Shown in pieces: positions 34,492 through 43,091 of a DNA stretch of 64,000 bases (positions are counted from its first letter, which is position 1; each line of letters begins with the position of its first letter). Under the pieces are notes generated by a model. The model did not search any database. It saw only the letters and a list, made by a program, of their open reading frames with translations, and was not told the DNA's origin. Source of the DNA: Candidatus Limnocylindrales bacterium (lineage in GTDB: Bacteria; Moduliflexota; Moduliflexia; Moduliflexales; JAUQPW01); contig DATMBG010000051.1 in assembly GCA_035559535.1 (NCBI GenBank), forward strand, positions 456,767 through 520,766. Direction: 5' to 3'. Position numbers and translations under genes: made by a program.

Positions 34492-36252
34492 ATGAAAGAT
34501 TTACTAAAGCAACTTTCCAAAATACTCTGGCTTGGACTCTTGTTATCCGTAATCAACCTTTCGGGAGCAATTGCCTGGGACAACCAACAACAATCCAACG
34601 ATCCTTCAACCCGACCTGAGACAAGGAACGTAGAACCGGTCGCGGATCAAAAACCCAAATTCTTTCCCTATGATCCTGTATGGGTAGATCGAGACCAGAT
34701 TTCCATTCCCAAGCCAAAACCTATTGAGTTGAGTAAGATATATGATTTTGCAGAGAACACCTTTAGTAAGCCTGGAGATCCAACGATTCGGCGGGCTCAG
34801 AACATCAACACCCTGGGAGAAGTTCCCGATTCCAGTTGGTTTACCAACCGAATTGGACTCCACCCCATGACTTTAGAACAACTCGCTCGGGGCCCCAATC
34901 GAAGCGATGGACCGGATATGTCCGGCCCCTGGACCATCATCTCAGCCAAAACTCAGGGCGTTACCCCGGGATTCGTCATGAAGGATAGCCGAGGAGATAC
35001 TTATTTTATCAAGTTAGATCCCAAGAAATACCCCCAAATGGCAACCTCAGCCGAGGTCATAAGCACGAAGTTTTTCTACGCCTTTGGATATAATGTTCCG
35101 GAGAACTATCTCGCCTTCTTCCGACCGGAGCAACTTAAAATTGGACCGGAAGCTAAAGTTCCCGGTAGGGATGGTAAAAAACGACCGATGACCAAAGCCG
35201 ATATCGATGCGATCCTGTGTAAAGTGCCGAAGCGTTCCGATGGAACCATTCAGGCTCTTGCCAGTCTCAAGCTTCCAGGAGAACCCCTGGGTCCTTTTAA
35301 ATATTATGGAACCCGAAGTGACGACCCCAACGATATATTTCCCCATGAGAACCGTCGTGAGTTACGAGGATTGCAAGTTTTTTTCTCCTGGTTGAACGAT
35401 AATGATTCCGATGCGACCAATACTTTAGATATGTATGTAACGGAAGCAGGTCGTAGCTACGTTAAGCATTACCTCATCGATTTTGGAACCACCCTGGGGA
35501 GTGCGGCCATTGCTCCCCATGGTCCCCGGGAAGGGAATGCCTACTACTTTGAAGGGAAGCCCACTCTGAAATCGGCCCTTACTTTAGGCCTCTGGGACCC
35601 CCCTTGGAGACACATCCAATATCAAGAATATCCGGAAATCGGACGGTTTGAAGCTTCTTATTTCCGACCCGAACACTGGAAACCAGATTATCCCAATCCT
35701 GCCGGCATTCGGATGCAGAATGAAGATGCCTTCTGGGCTACCCGGACGGTAATGCGTTTTACCGATGAGATGGTCCGGGCCATTGTAAAAACCGGTCAAA
35801 TTTCTAACCCGGAAGCCGAGAATTTTCTCGTAAAAACTCTCCTTCAAAGACGAGATAAGATCCTTCATTATTATCTAAACCAGATTAACCCCTTAGATGA
35901 TTTTCGGTTAGTCATCCCAGAAACAACTCCCCAAACTACTCCGGAACAGCCTGAGGAAGCTACTCCTTTCCTGAATTTCAAAAATCTAGGAGTAGAAGCC
36001 AGAATTTCTACGGCTAATTCATACGAGTATCAATGGTTCCGATTTAATAACCAAGACGGTTCAACAGAACCTTTGACCGAGATTCAATCCTCTGCCTCTC
36101 CCTCAATCCCTGTACCCCAGGATGCTTCTCCTTATCTCATGGTAAGAATCCGAACCCTCAGTCCGAATCAGGAAAACTGGAAGAAAAAAGTAGAAGTTTT
36201 TATCCGTAACATTCCGGAAAAATCCGTCGTAGGAATTGAAAGGGAAAACTAA
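34492..36252 (+). CDS. Exported protein with protein-kinase-like fold motifs (copy 2)
   Basis: 586 residues from the ATG at 34492, preferred over an in-frame TTG at 34447 because it puts the signal peptide (ILWLGLLLSVINLSGAIA) at the N-terminus. It is collinear with the 2510-4246 product. The kinase-like motifs are all kept: YFIKLDP (Lys), SAEVISTKFFYAFGY (Glu), LNDNDSDATN (D-x4-N) and HYLIDFGTTLG (DFG). A Thr/Pro-rich insertion (PETTPQTTPEQPEE) precedes the C-terminal beta-rich domain. No nucleotide carrier follows this copy; 6-phosphogluconolactonase is convergent. What it phosphorylates, if anything, is unknown. Confidence 0.6.
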   Translation: MKDLLKQLSKILWLGLLLSVINLSGAIAWDNQQQSNDPSTRPETRNVEPVADQKPKFFPYDPVWVDRDQISIPKPKPIELSKIYDFAENTFSKPGDPTIRRAQNINTLGEVPDSSWFTNRIGLHPMTLEQLARGPNRSDGPDMSGPWTIISAKTQGVTPGFVMKDSRGDTYFIKLDPKKYPQMATSAEVISTKFFYAFGYNVPENYLAFFRPEQLKIGPEAKVPGRDGKKRPMTKADIDAILCKVPKRSDGTIQALASLKLPGEPLGPFKYYGTRSDDPNDIFPHENRRELRGLQVFFSWLNDNDSDATNTLDMYVTEAGRSYVKHYLIDFGTTLGSAAIAPHGPREGNAYYFEGKPTLKSALTLGLWDPPWRHIQYQEYPEIGRFEASYFRPEHWKPDYPNPAGIRMQNEDAFWATRTVMRFTDEMVRAIVKTGQISNPEAENFLVKTLLQRRDKILHYYLNQINPLDDFRLVIPETTPQTTPEQPEEATPFLNFKNLGVEARISTANSYEYQWFRFNNQDGSTEPLTEIQSSASPSIPVPQDASPYLMVRIRTLSPNQENWKKKVEVFIRNIPEKSVVGIEREN

Positions 36253-36281
36253 AATTTATTTTGGTCAAGCCGATGAAATTT

Positions 36282-37052
36282 TTAGCTGCAGGATTCATCT
36301 CCTTGAAGTAAACGTGCGGCGGCGTGATCGACCAGCCAGAGTAACTCTCCGGGGTCTGGACGAATCAACTGGGCAGGGAGTTGTTGGGGTTCATATCTTC
36401 CTTCAAGGACTGCCTTCAAAGGCAGGGCTTTTTCATCTCCACTCACCAGGAAGATCACACAGGCTGCACGGTTCAAGACGGGTACCGTCAAGGTTACCCG
36501 ATTGGTATACAACTTTCCGACCCAGTTGGAGACGACCAGTCGTTTTTGTTCCTGTAATGCTCTTGTACAGGGAAAAAGTGAAGCGGTATGGGCATCGGAC
36601 CCAAGACCCAGGAACACCAGATCGAAACGTGGAAGTTGTTCGGCCGACAATTGAAAGAAATCTCGTAATACCTGCTCATATTCCTCGGCTGCTTTCCCGG
36701 CATCCGGATTCTCACCTCTGATCCGATGGATATGGGTTGGTGGAACGGGTACTTTGGATAACATTACCTCGTTGGCCATGCGATAGTTACTCTCTATATG
36801 ATCAGGTGGAACGGGACGTTCATCCCCCCAGAAGAAGTAAATCCGGTCCCAAGGTATCTGGTTTCGAAAGGTTGCATCATCGACCAACAATGAGTAAAAT
36901 CCCTTGGGCGTTGAACCACCGGACAGTACCACCGTAAAGGAACCTTTTGCTTCTACCGCTTCTCTGGCCCGGCGCATAAACTCTGTAGCTGCTGCACGAT
37001 ATAAGGCCTCGGCATCGGTTACAATCTGAATTTTGGGTTTCATAGAGACCAT
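36282..37052 (-). CDS. pgl: 6-phosphogluconolactonase
   Basis: 256 residues of the DevB/SOL family. Landmarks are FTVVLSGGSTPKGFYSLL near the start, YFFWGDERPVPPDHIESNYRMA (substrate-binding) and DLVFLGLGSDAHTASLFP (catalytic region). It hydrolyses 6-phosphogluconolactone to 6-phosphogluconate in the oxidative pentose phosphate pathway in the cytoplasm. AAAGGAG precedes the ATG. No zwf or gnd lies nearby. It is convergent with the second kinase-fold gene. Confidence 0.93.
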   Translation of the reverse strand: MVSMKPKIQIVTDAEALYRAAATEFMRRAREAVEAKGSFTVVLSGGSTPKGFYSLLVDDATFRNQIPWDRIYFFWGDERPVPPDHIESNYRMANEVMLSKVPVPPTHIHRIRGENPDAGKAAEEYEQVLRDFFQLSAEQLPRFDLVFLGLGSDAHTASLFPCTRALQEQKRLVVSNWVGKLYTNRVTLTVPVLNRAACVIFLVSGDEKALPLKAVLEGRYEPQQLPAQLIRPDPGELLWLVDHAAARLLQGDESCS

Positions 37053-37121
37053 ACTTCTCCTTTATTCCCTAATAATCTTCCTCTTTCCCTCCTCTTTTGG
37101 AGTGCTTATAGATTTTTTCCT

Positions 37122-37793
37122 TCATGCCAATAGAACGGCAATGATCCCCGTGAGGAATATCCCATCGAATCGGCCTGCACCCCCAATGGAAGCGATGGGG
37201 GCCCCTAAACGGGGAATAACATGTAGATTAAGCAAATCGGCACCAATCAAACTACCCAGACTTCCAGCAATATAGGCTATCGGCGGTGCATTTTGCGGGG
37301 CAAGGAGATAGGCCAGGAATGCAGCTAAAAGAGGGGGAAGAAACATGGGTACGGCTATCCCTACACCCGGTACCGGCCGGGCTATCCAATGGACTACCAT
37401 CGTCATAATTAAAACGGCGATACCGCTCTGGAGCAACAGATGCAGATTTTTAATTAAAAGGTAGAGTGAAATCAGAATGGGAACCACAGCTCCTCCTACA
37501 TTGATGGCAATAACCGTCCTTCCCGTGCTTACAAGGGTAGGAATAACATATCGCATACCGAAGAAATTAACCACCTTGTTTTCGATAAATCGTTCCCCGG
37601 GAATTTCCATGATGGGGATGTTGATGTAACTCCCTATCAAGGATAAAAACAGTAAAATCAGAATATACCTGGAATTAACGCCGGCCTTCTCATAGGCATA
37701 GCTGATGATTCCTATTTCGATCATAACTACAAGAACGGCCAAAACCAGAAAGAACAACAGGATAAAGGGAATGGTAAGGGGGAAGAAATACAT
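37122..37793 (-). CDS. DUF1614 family membrane protein
   Basis: 223 residues from the ATG at 37793, chosen because a perfect AGGAGG lies 7 bases upstream; the frame is open further to 37922. About seven hydrophobic segments. The start MYFFPLTIPFILLFFLVL, the Gly-rich turn NVGGAVVPI and the C-terminal SLGSLIGADLLNL and GGAGRFDGIFL are features of DUF1614, integral membrane proteins of unknown function. It sits 69 bp downstream of nothing shared except pgl on the same strand, and could be co-transcribed with it. Confidence 0.75.
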   Translation of the reverse strand: MYFFPLTIPFILLFFLVLAVLVVMIEIGIISYAYEKAGVNSRYILILLFLSLIGSYINIPIMEIPGERFIENKVVNFFGMRYVIPTLVSTGRTVIAINVGGAVVPILISLYLLIKNLHLLLQSGIAVLIMTMVVHWIARPVPGVGIAVPMFLPPLLAAFLAYLLAPQNAPPIAYIAGSLGSLIGADLLNLHVIPRLGAPIASIGGAGRFDGIFLTGIIAVLLA

Positions 37794-38066
37794 ACCGATG
37801 CCTCCTTTTAGAAGAGTTATCACGGTACCGGGTACCTTTGAAGGGTCAAGTACCTTAGCCTGGATTAACTCGGTTAAATAAGTCAATGAAATGATGGGTA
37901 ACCGATGGGGATATTTCTCCATCTACGGTCACTCTACGGTCACTTAAAATTTACTCCTTCTCACCTGTTTACCTCAAGCCTAAGACCTATAAAATCTACC
38001 TTTGCTCTTTTTATACCTCTTCACCGCACAACGGATAGGGTAGGAAGAAGTAACGGTAACCCTTTA

Positions 38067-38251
38067 ACCGGTGTCATTTTTTCTGTCTAAACATCCCCCA
38101 TCCATACGCGCCGGGTTAAGCTGAAAAGCCCCGTTAAGGGCGAACCGTGGCTGGCACATATACCCTCAAGGGGGGACTGATGCGGGATTGTTCCTATTGA
38201 AGTCCCCCCTCCAGGCGGACCCGGCAGGTGATTCTTCTTCCATCTACTAAA
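38067..38251. repeat. Degenerate copy of the inverted-repeat element
   Basis: GGTGTCATTTTTTCTGTCTAAACATCCCCC at the left (landmark, compare GGTGTCAC...CTGAACACCCCC at 31015) and CCATCTACTAA at the right (compare CCACCTACTAA at 31130) frame an interior with CCCTCAAGGGGGG and CCCCCCTCCAGG arms. It is non-coding and more diverged than the 31-kb copy. It occupies part of the 560-bp gap between DUF1614 and the histidine kinase. Confidence 0.5.
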
Positions 38252-38410
38252 CGGTCCTGGCCCGTTGGGTCACCACAATGCATGAAAATAGCTCAGATTG
38301 ATTAAACTGCCTCAGGTACCAGAGTCTTCACGGCTATTTTCACATGAAATCGATACAGACCCTATTAAGAAACCCTACCTTGACCTCCTCTAAGCAGAAG
38401 AATAAGTTAT

Positions 38411-38456
38411 TAAAGTAAAAGAAGATTTTCTCCTAAAGTAAAAGAAGATTTTCTCC
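38411..38456. repeat. Tandem 23-bp direct repeat
   Basis: Two exact copies of a 23-bp unit beginning TAAAGTAAAAGAAG and ending TTTTCTCC, 32 bp before the histidine kinase start. It may be a recent slippage duplication. It could also double a regulator site. Confidence 0.7.
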
Positions 38457-38487
38457 TATAACAAGGGTAGGTCCCTGTCTCCGGTTG

Positions 38488-40161
38488 ATGATTTCGAATT
38501 TTTTCTCCATGATTACAAGAAAACTGGCCATAAAGTGGAGTTTCATCCTGGCTATCTTTCTCATTGTAAGTCTCATAACGCTTTTTATATTCACTTCGAC
38601 CTTCATCTGGCAAACGGCGACAGAAAGAACCCAAGAAAAGTTTGAAAAAGGATTTATACGACTGGAAGCTATGTTTGAAAGAATCCTCCAGGAAAATCTG
38701 GAGCGGGCCTTATTTCTCAGCCAGGATGAGGAAAAACTCCTTCAACCTTTACAACAAAAAAATTACCTACAACTTCAAAGGAATCTGGAAACCGAACTGA
38801 AAAAGCGGGTAGCAATTAATCTTATGCTCATAACAGATAACGAGGGTCATCTGGTTACCCAGGTACCTGGAGACTCGATTTTCGGATTATCGGAACCTTT
38901 CAAGGATACCGACCTGATGGAATTTATAGAACAAGCCTTAAAAGGAGAGGCAGCTCGTCGGATCCTGATCTCACCGTCTGATTTTGTATTGGCCGTAGCT
39001 GTCCCGATTAAAATTGGTAATCAGATCATAGGAACCTGTTTGATAGGAAGTCGGATTACCCCCCAGGTTATAGAAAGCTATAGTCGTATCATTGGATTAG
39101 GAATTGGCATCTACTTCCGGGGTTCCAAGGTGCTAGGTTCTTATAAAGGCCTTGCCAGTCTACCGGATTCCCTTACCTTTGATACTTTTCAAACCTTCCT
39201 TATCGATCAGGAAAAATTCGATGTGGCGTTTAAACAGGCAATGCGTTATTCTCAGCCAGGTTCCTGGATTCTGGCAGGAATTCTTCCCTATCACGAGCGA
39301 GAAGCCATGGTGAGGAATGAACAGAAAGTACTCTTGATGCTGATAGTGGGGATCCATTTGATCCTCATAGGATTAATTTTCTTTGGTTTTCGAAGTCTGG
39401 TTCGACCTATCCTCCGCTTAACAGAGGCTTCTCGGGAGATAGCTCGGGGGAAATGGCAGGGGAGAGTACCTGAAACTTCTCGAAGGGATGAAATCGGAGA
39501 ACTGGCCCGTTCTTTTGAACAAATGATCCTTCAACGAAAACAGGTTGAAGACAGCTTGATAGAACAAACCCGGGAAATGCACCATCGGATCAAAAACAAT
39601 CTTCAGATGATTAGCAGTTTATTACAACTTCAGCTACGACGTAAAAACATCCAGGATCCCGAAGCCCTTATCCGATCCACCTTGGAACGTATTCAAAATA
39701 TTGCCTTAACCCATGAGTTCCTCTCCTGTAGGGAAAAGGATTCCATCCATGCCCTGGATTTGCTTGGTCGAATTGGAGAAGCCTGCCTTAAGACCCTGGT
39801 CCAATCCAATCAAACGATCGAAATCTCCGTAACAGGTCAAGACATCTTGATGAATTCGACGACCGCTCTCCCCCTGGCTTTTATCACCCATGAGTTGGTG
39901 GTTAATGCGATTAAGCATGGATTTAAAAATCGGGATAAGGGTTTGATTCAAATACACTTGATCCCAGAAGGTAGCCGGGTTATTTTACGAATCCAGGATG
40001 ATGGACAGGGTCTTCCCGAAGAAAGTCCCGCCTCCCAGGATTTCTATAACCTGGGACTACAATTGGTCCAACGATTTGTGAGCCGGGATCTAAAAGGGAC
40101 TTTTCATTTAAGTAAAAACCTTTCCCAAGGAACCACGGCGCAAATCGTATTCGAACCTTAA
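38488..40161 (+). CDS. Membrane sensor histidine kinase (HisKA_2 type)
   Basis: 557 residues from ATG 38488 (a TTG just before it and an ATG at 38509 are alternatives). Two membrane helices (about 17-40 and 278-300) enclose an extracytoplasmic sensor domain. A HAMP domain follows, then the phosphoacceptor helix HHRIKNNLQM with His near 366, typical of HisKA_2 kinases that partner ANTAR regulators, and an ATPase domain with ELVVNAIKHGF and DDGQGLP. It is 29 bp upstream of the ANTAR gene, which is its evident partner. The ligand is unknown; the downstream transporter suggests a sulfonate- or nitrate-like anion. Confidence 0.88.
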   Translation: MISNFFSMITRKLAIKWSFILAIFLIVSLITLFIFTSTFIWQTATERTQEKFEKGFIRLEAMFERILQENLERALFLSQDEEKLLQPLQQKNYLQLQRNLETELKKRVAINLMLITDNEGHLVTQVPGDSIFGLSEPFKDTDLMEFIEQALKGEAARRILISPSDFVLAVAVPIKIGNQIIGTCLIGSRITPQVIESYSRIIGLGIGIYFRGSKVLGSYKGLASLPDSLTFDTFQTFLIDQEKFDVAFKQAMRYSQPGSWILAGILPYHEREAMVRNEQKVLLMLIVGIHLILIGLIFFGFRSLVRPILRLTEASREIARGKWQGRVPETSRRDEIGELARSFEQMILQRKQVEDSLIEQTREMHHRIKNNLQMISSLLQLQLRRKNIQDPEALIRSTLERIQNIALTHEFLSCREKDSIHALDLLGRIGEACLKTLVQSNQTIEISVTGQDILMNSTTALPLAFITHELVVNAIKHGFKNRDKGLIQIHLIPEGSRVILRIQDDGQGLPEESPASQDFYNLGLQLVQRFVSRDLKGTFHLSKNLSQGTTAQIVFEP

Positions 40162-40190
40162 GTTTATTTTCTATGGCCAGAAAGGAAAAT

Positions 40191-40775
40191 ATGCCTGAAC
40201 CATTACGGGTTTTGATTGCAGAAGATGATACGGTGATTGCTATGGATCTCCGAGAAGCCCTGGAATCCCTGGGGCATCGGGTAATCGGAGAGGCTTCAAC
40301 GGGAGTGGAAGCCCTTCGACTGGCTCGAGAACTGAAACCGGATCTCCTTCTGTTGGATATTAAGATGCCGGAACTGGATGGAATAGAAGCTGCTACCAGA
40401 ATTCTGGCAGAATATCCCCTTGCCATTATCATGCTTACGGCCTATACCGATGAGGTTTTGATCCAACGGGCAGAAAAAGCCGGGGCTTTAGCGTACTTGG
40501 TTAAACCTATCCAGGAGGAAGCTCTAAAACCAGCTATTCGCGTAGCCATGGCTCGATTCAGAGAACTTCAGGCACTCCGTACCGAGGTCAGTAACTTGAA
40601 GGAAGCCCTTGAAGCCAGAAAACTCATCGAACGCGCCAAAGGAATTTTGATGGAAAAGTTGGGTATATCCGAAGCTGAGGCTATGAAGCGGCTGCAAGAG
40701 CAGAGCCGTAACCATCGTAAGAAACTGGTCGAAATAGCTAAGGCCATCCTCATGGCTCAAGATCTATTGGCTTAA
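40191..40775 (+). CDS. ANTAR-domain response regulator (transcription antiterminator)
   Basis: 194 residues from ATG 40191, which has AAAGGAAA in front; an upstream ATG at 40173 lacks this. A receiver domain with the phosphoacceptor Asp in LLLLDIKMP and the conserved Lys in YLVKP is followed by a coiled linker and an ANTAR domain (about 130-186: RKLIERAKGILMEKLGISE, AEAMKRLQEQSR). ANTAR proteins such as EutV and NasR bind paired hairpins in leader RNA and prevent termination. Here a leader with hairpins and a clear terminator (41030-41116) lies just downstream, before the ABC transporter, and is the likely target. Confidence 0.88.
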   Translation: MPEPLRVLIAEDDTVIAMDLREALESLGHRVIGEASTGVEALRLARELKPDLLLLDIKMPELDGIEAATRILAEYPLAIIMLTAYTDEVLIQRAEKAGALAYLVKPIQEEALKPAIRVAMARFRELQALRTEVSNLKEALEARKLIERAKGILMEKLGISEAEAMKRLQEQSRNHRKKLVEIAKAILMAQDLLA

Positions 40776-40946
40776 AAGGTAGAAATCCAAAAAACGAAAT
40801 TCCTCAAGACCCCAATAAAAATAGAGAATTTCCCATGATAGCGTTCTCTCCCCATTTTTCGTCTTCAAGGCGATGGCCATGGACCTTACAGGGGCAAAAT
40901 TTTTAATAACAGGAAAAAGCCCAGGATAAGAGAAGAAGGAGTTTAT

Positions 40947-40994
40947 ATGCGAGAGGTAACTCTGGATGAAGAATTGACAAAGATTCTGGAATGA
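40947..40994 (+). CDS. Possible 15-codon leader peptide
   Basis: An ATG with a strong AAGGAG site 6 bases upstream opens a 15-codon frame (MREVTLDEELTKILE) that ends at TGA, just before the hairpins of the transporter leader. The ribosome binding site is better than that of many real genes here. The codons show no obvious amino-acid bias, so it may be a degraded gene start or a translated leader, and its role is open. Confidence 0.35.
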   Translation: MREVTLDEELTKILE

Positions 40995-41029
40995 CTATTT
41001 TATAATAACAGGAATAAAAAATTACCAGA

Positions 41030-41060
41030 GTATCACAAACCCACGGTTGCTTTGTGATAC
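41030..41060 (+). promoter_or_regulatory. Leader hairpin before the transporter operon
   Basis: GTATCACAAA and TTTGTGATAC form a perfect 10-bp stem with an 11-nt loop. It stands 11 bases before the terminator hairpin. This placing suits an RNA target of the ANTAR protein, but I could not fit the classical paired hexaloops with A1 and G4 with certainty. Confidence 0.5.
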
Positions 41061-41071
41061 CCGGCTATGGG

Positions 41072-41116
41072 AGCCTTTTGGGAGAAGTATTCTTTTCTCC
41101 AAAAGGCTTTTTTTTT
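41072..41116 (+). terminator. Intrinsic terminator in the leader
   Basis: AGCCTTTTGGGAGAA pairs with TTCTCCAAAAGGCT (one bulged G), directly followed by eight or more T residues. It is a textbook rho-independent terminator lying 65 bp before the transporter start, so it either ends the upstream transcript or is the regulated terminator of an antitermination leader. Confidence 0.85.
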
Positions 41117-41180
41117 GGAACCGAGCCTGAGGTAAGAAAAATTCTTGTGCCCAGGATTTTAAGGGGGAGGGACAGAAACC

Positions 41181-42251
41181 ATGAATTCTAAAACAGTCAG
41201 GATGGTAGCAGAGAGTTTAGGAGGAATTGTTCTCATCGTCGGGTTGATACTTCTAACCCTTTACCTATCCCCTGCGGAGTCAGGTGAAAAAGTAAAAATT
41301 CGGGTGGGACATTTTCCCAATATTACCCATGCCCAGGCAGTTATCGGCCATGGATTATCCCGAAAAGGGGAAGGGTGGTTTGAACAGAGATTAGGTCCGG
41401 AGTACTCCCTCGAGTGGTTCACTTACAATGCCGGTCCTTCGGCTATGGAAGCCATTTTTGCCCGGACTGTGGATTTTACCTATGTAGGTCCCAATCCGGC
41501 TATTAATGCCTATATAAAATCCAAAGGGGAGGACATTCGGATTATTGCCGGTGCAGCCAGTGGGGGAGCAGCTTTTGTGGTACAACCCGATGGAAGGATT
41601 AAGACCGATGCCGATCTTAAAGGCAAAAAAATTGCAACCCCTCAGCTTGGGAATACACAAGATGTAGCAGCAAGGGCCTATCTTCTCTCTAAAGGTTATA
41701 AAGTGACCCCCTCGGGAGGGGATGTATATGTTATACCCACTCAAAATCCAGACCAGCTGGCTTTGTTTCTCAAAGGAGAAGTAGATGGGGTTTGGACCGT
41801 AGAACCCTGGGTGACCCGTCTTTTGGTGGAAGGAAAAGGGGTCATTTACCTTGAAGAAAAGGATCTCTGGAAGGACGGAAAGTACGTAACCACCCATCTT
41901 GTGACCAGTGTTCAGTTTCTTAAAGATCATCGAGACATTCTTAAAAAATGGATTGCGGCCCATATAGAATTGACCCAATGGATCAACCAGAATCCGGACG
42001 AAGCCAAGAAAATCCTTAATGAGGAAATCGCCGTTGAAACCGGAAAATCTCTTTCGCCCCAGATATTGGAAGGATCCTTCGCACGTCTGGAACTAACCTA
42101 TAATCCCATTAGGGATTCACTTTTTAAAGCTGCCGAGGATGCTTTTAAAATTGGTTTCCTGGGCAAAGAAAAACCGGATTTATCTCGGATTTATGATCTC
42201 TCTATTTTAAATGAAGTTTTGAGAGAAAAAGGGCTGCCGGAGATTCCCTAA
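41181..42251 (+). CDS. Sulfonate/nitrate/taurine-type ABC substrate-binding protein
   Basis: 356 residues. An N-terminal hydrophobic segment (about 14-31) acts as signal or anchor. The mature part is of the SsuA/NrtA/TauA type: VKIRVGHFPNITHAQAVIGH, PSAMEAIFARTVDFTYVGPNPAINAY, LKGKKIATPQLGNTQDVAARAYL and DGVWTVEPWVTRLL (landmarks). It closely fits SsuA-like proteins for aliphatic sulfonates. Nitrate or another anion cannot be excluded, given the ANTAR control that is common in nitrate systems. First of three transporter genes behind the leader terminator. Confidence 0.8.
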   Translation: MNSKTVRMVAESLGGIVLIVGLILLTLYLSPAESGEKVKIRVGHFPNITHAQAVIGHGLSRKGEGWFEQRLGPEYSLEWFTYNAGPSAMEAIFARTVDFTYVGPNPAINAYIKSKGEDIRIIAGAASGGAAFVVQPDGRIKTDADLKGKKIATPQLGNTQDVAARAYLLSKGYKVTPSGGDVYVIPTQNPDQLALFLKGEVDGVWTVEPWVTRLLVEGKGVIYLEEKDLWKDGKYVTTHLVTSVQFLKDHRDILKKWIAAHIELTQWINQNPDEAKKILNEEIAVETGKSLSPQILEGSFARLELTYNPIRDSLFKAAEDAFKIGFLGKEKPDLSRIYDLSILNEVLREKGLPEIP

Positions 42252-42276
42252 TTTAGCACAAGAAGGAGGTAAGAAT

Positions 42277-43089
42277 TTGAGTAGCCTGGTAAAAAATCAG
42301 CTTTTAAGGGAGGAAACTCCTCCAAAGCTCATGATCGATGGGATAACAAAATCTTTCCAGACTAAGGCGGGTCGTACCCAGGCTTTAGAGGAGGTTTCTT
42401 TAAGTTTGAAAGAAGGAGAATTTGTCTGTCTGGTAGGTCCTTCAGGGTGTGGGAAATCGACCCTACTCAATATCATTGCCGGACTGGAGAAACCCGATTC
42501 CGGAACCATTCTGGTCGATGGAAAACCTGTGACAGGTCCAGGGAGGGATCGGGGGATGATGTTCCAGGAGCCGGCTCTTTTTCCCTGGTTAAATGTACTG
42601 GGAAATGTTTTATTCGGATTAAAGTTGAAACCCGGTTTGACCCAGGCGGAGTGTCGCGAGGTAGCCGAATTTTATCTCCAACTGGTTCATCTAGAACAGT
42701 TTAAGCAAGCCCACATCCATGAACTCTCGGGTGGGATGAAGCAACGGGTCGCTCTGGCACGAGCCCTGGCTCCTAATCCCAGGATTTTACTCATGGATGA
42801 ACCCTTTACCGCCTTGGATGCCATGACCCGGGAACAGCTTTACACAGATCTCCAGGAAATTTGGGAGAAACGACGAAAAACTATTGTCTTTGTAACCCAC
42901 AACGTTCGGGAGGCTTGTTGTTTAGGGGATCGGGTGGTTATTTTTTCCCCTCGACCGGGCCGGATCTGCGAGGAGTTTCAAATCCATTTGAAACGACCCC
43001 GAGATATCAACGACGTAGAACTGGCCCGCTATGCCACGGAAGTTACACAGGCTTTAAGAACCCATATGCTTAGCAAAGCGGAGGTGTAA
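42277..43089 (+). CDS. ABC transporter ATPase (SsuB/TauB type)
   Basis: 270 residues starting at a TTG with a strong AAGGAGGT six bases upstream. Walker [10 protein letters not shown], the Q-loop MMFQEPALFPWLNVLGNV (typical of the SsuB/TauB/NrtD branch), signature LSGGMKQRVALARALA and Walker B LLMDEPFTALD are all present. It drives the permease encoded two bases downstream. Substrate follows that of the binding protein. Confidence 0.88.
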   Translation: MSSLVKNQLLREETPPKLMIDGITKSFQTKAGRTQALEEVSLSLKEGEFVCLVGPSGCGKSTLLNIIAGLEKPDSGTILVDGKPVTGPGRDRGMMFQEPALFPWLNVLGNVLFGLKLKPGLTQAECREVAEFYLQLVHLEQFKQAHIHELSGGMKQRVALARALAPNPRILLMDEPFTALDAMTREQLYTDLQEIWEKRRKTIVFVTHNVREACCLGDRVVIFSPRPGRICEEFQIHLKRPRDINDVELARYATEVTQALRTHMLSKAEV

Positions 43090-43091
43090 CC

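Noticed and set aside
40974..41006. TTGACA (40974) with TATAAT (41001) as promoter of the transporter operon
   Set aside because: The 21-bp spacing is too long for a confident sigma-70 promoter, and the elements overlap the 15-codon leader ORF.
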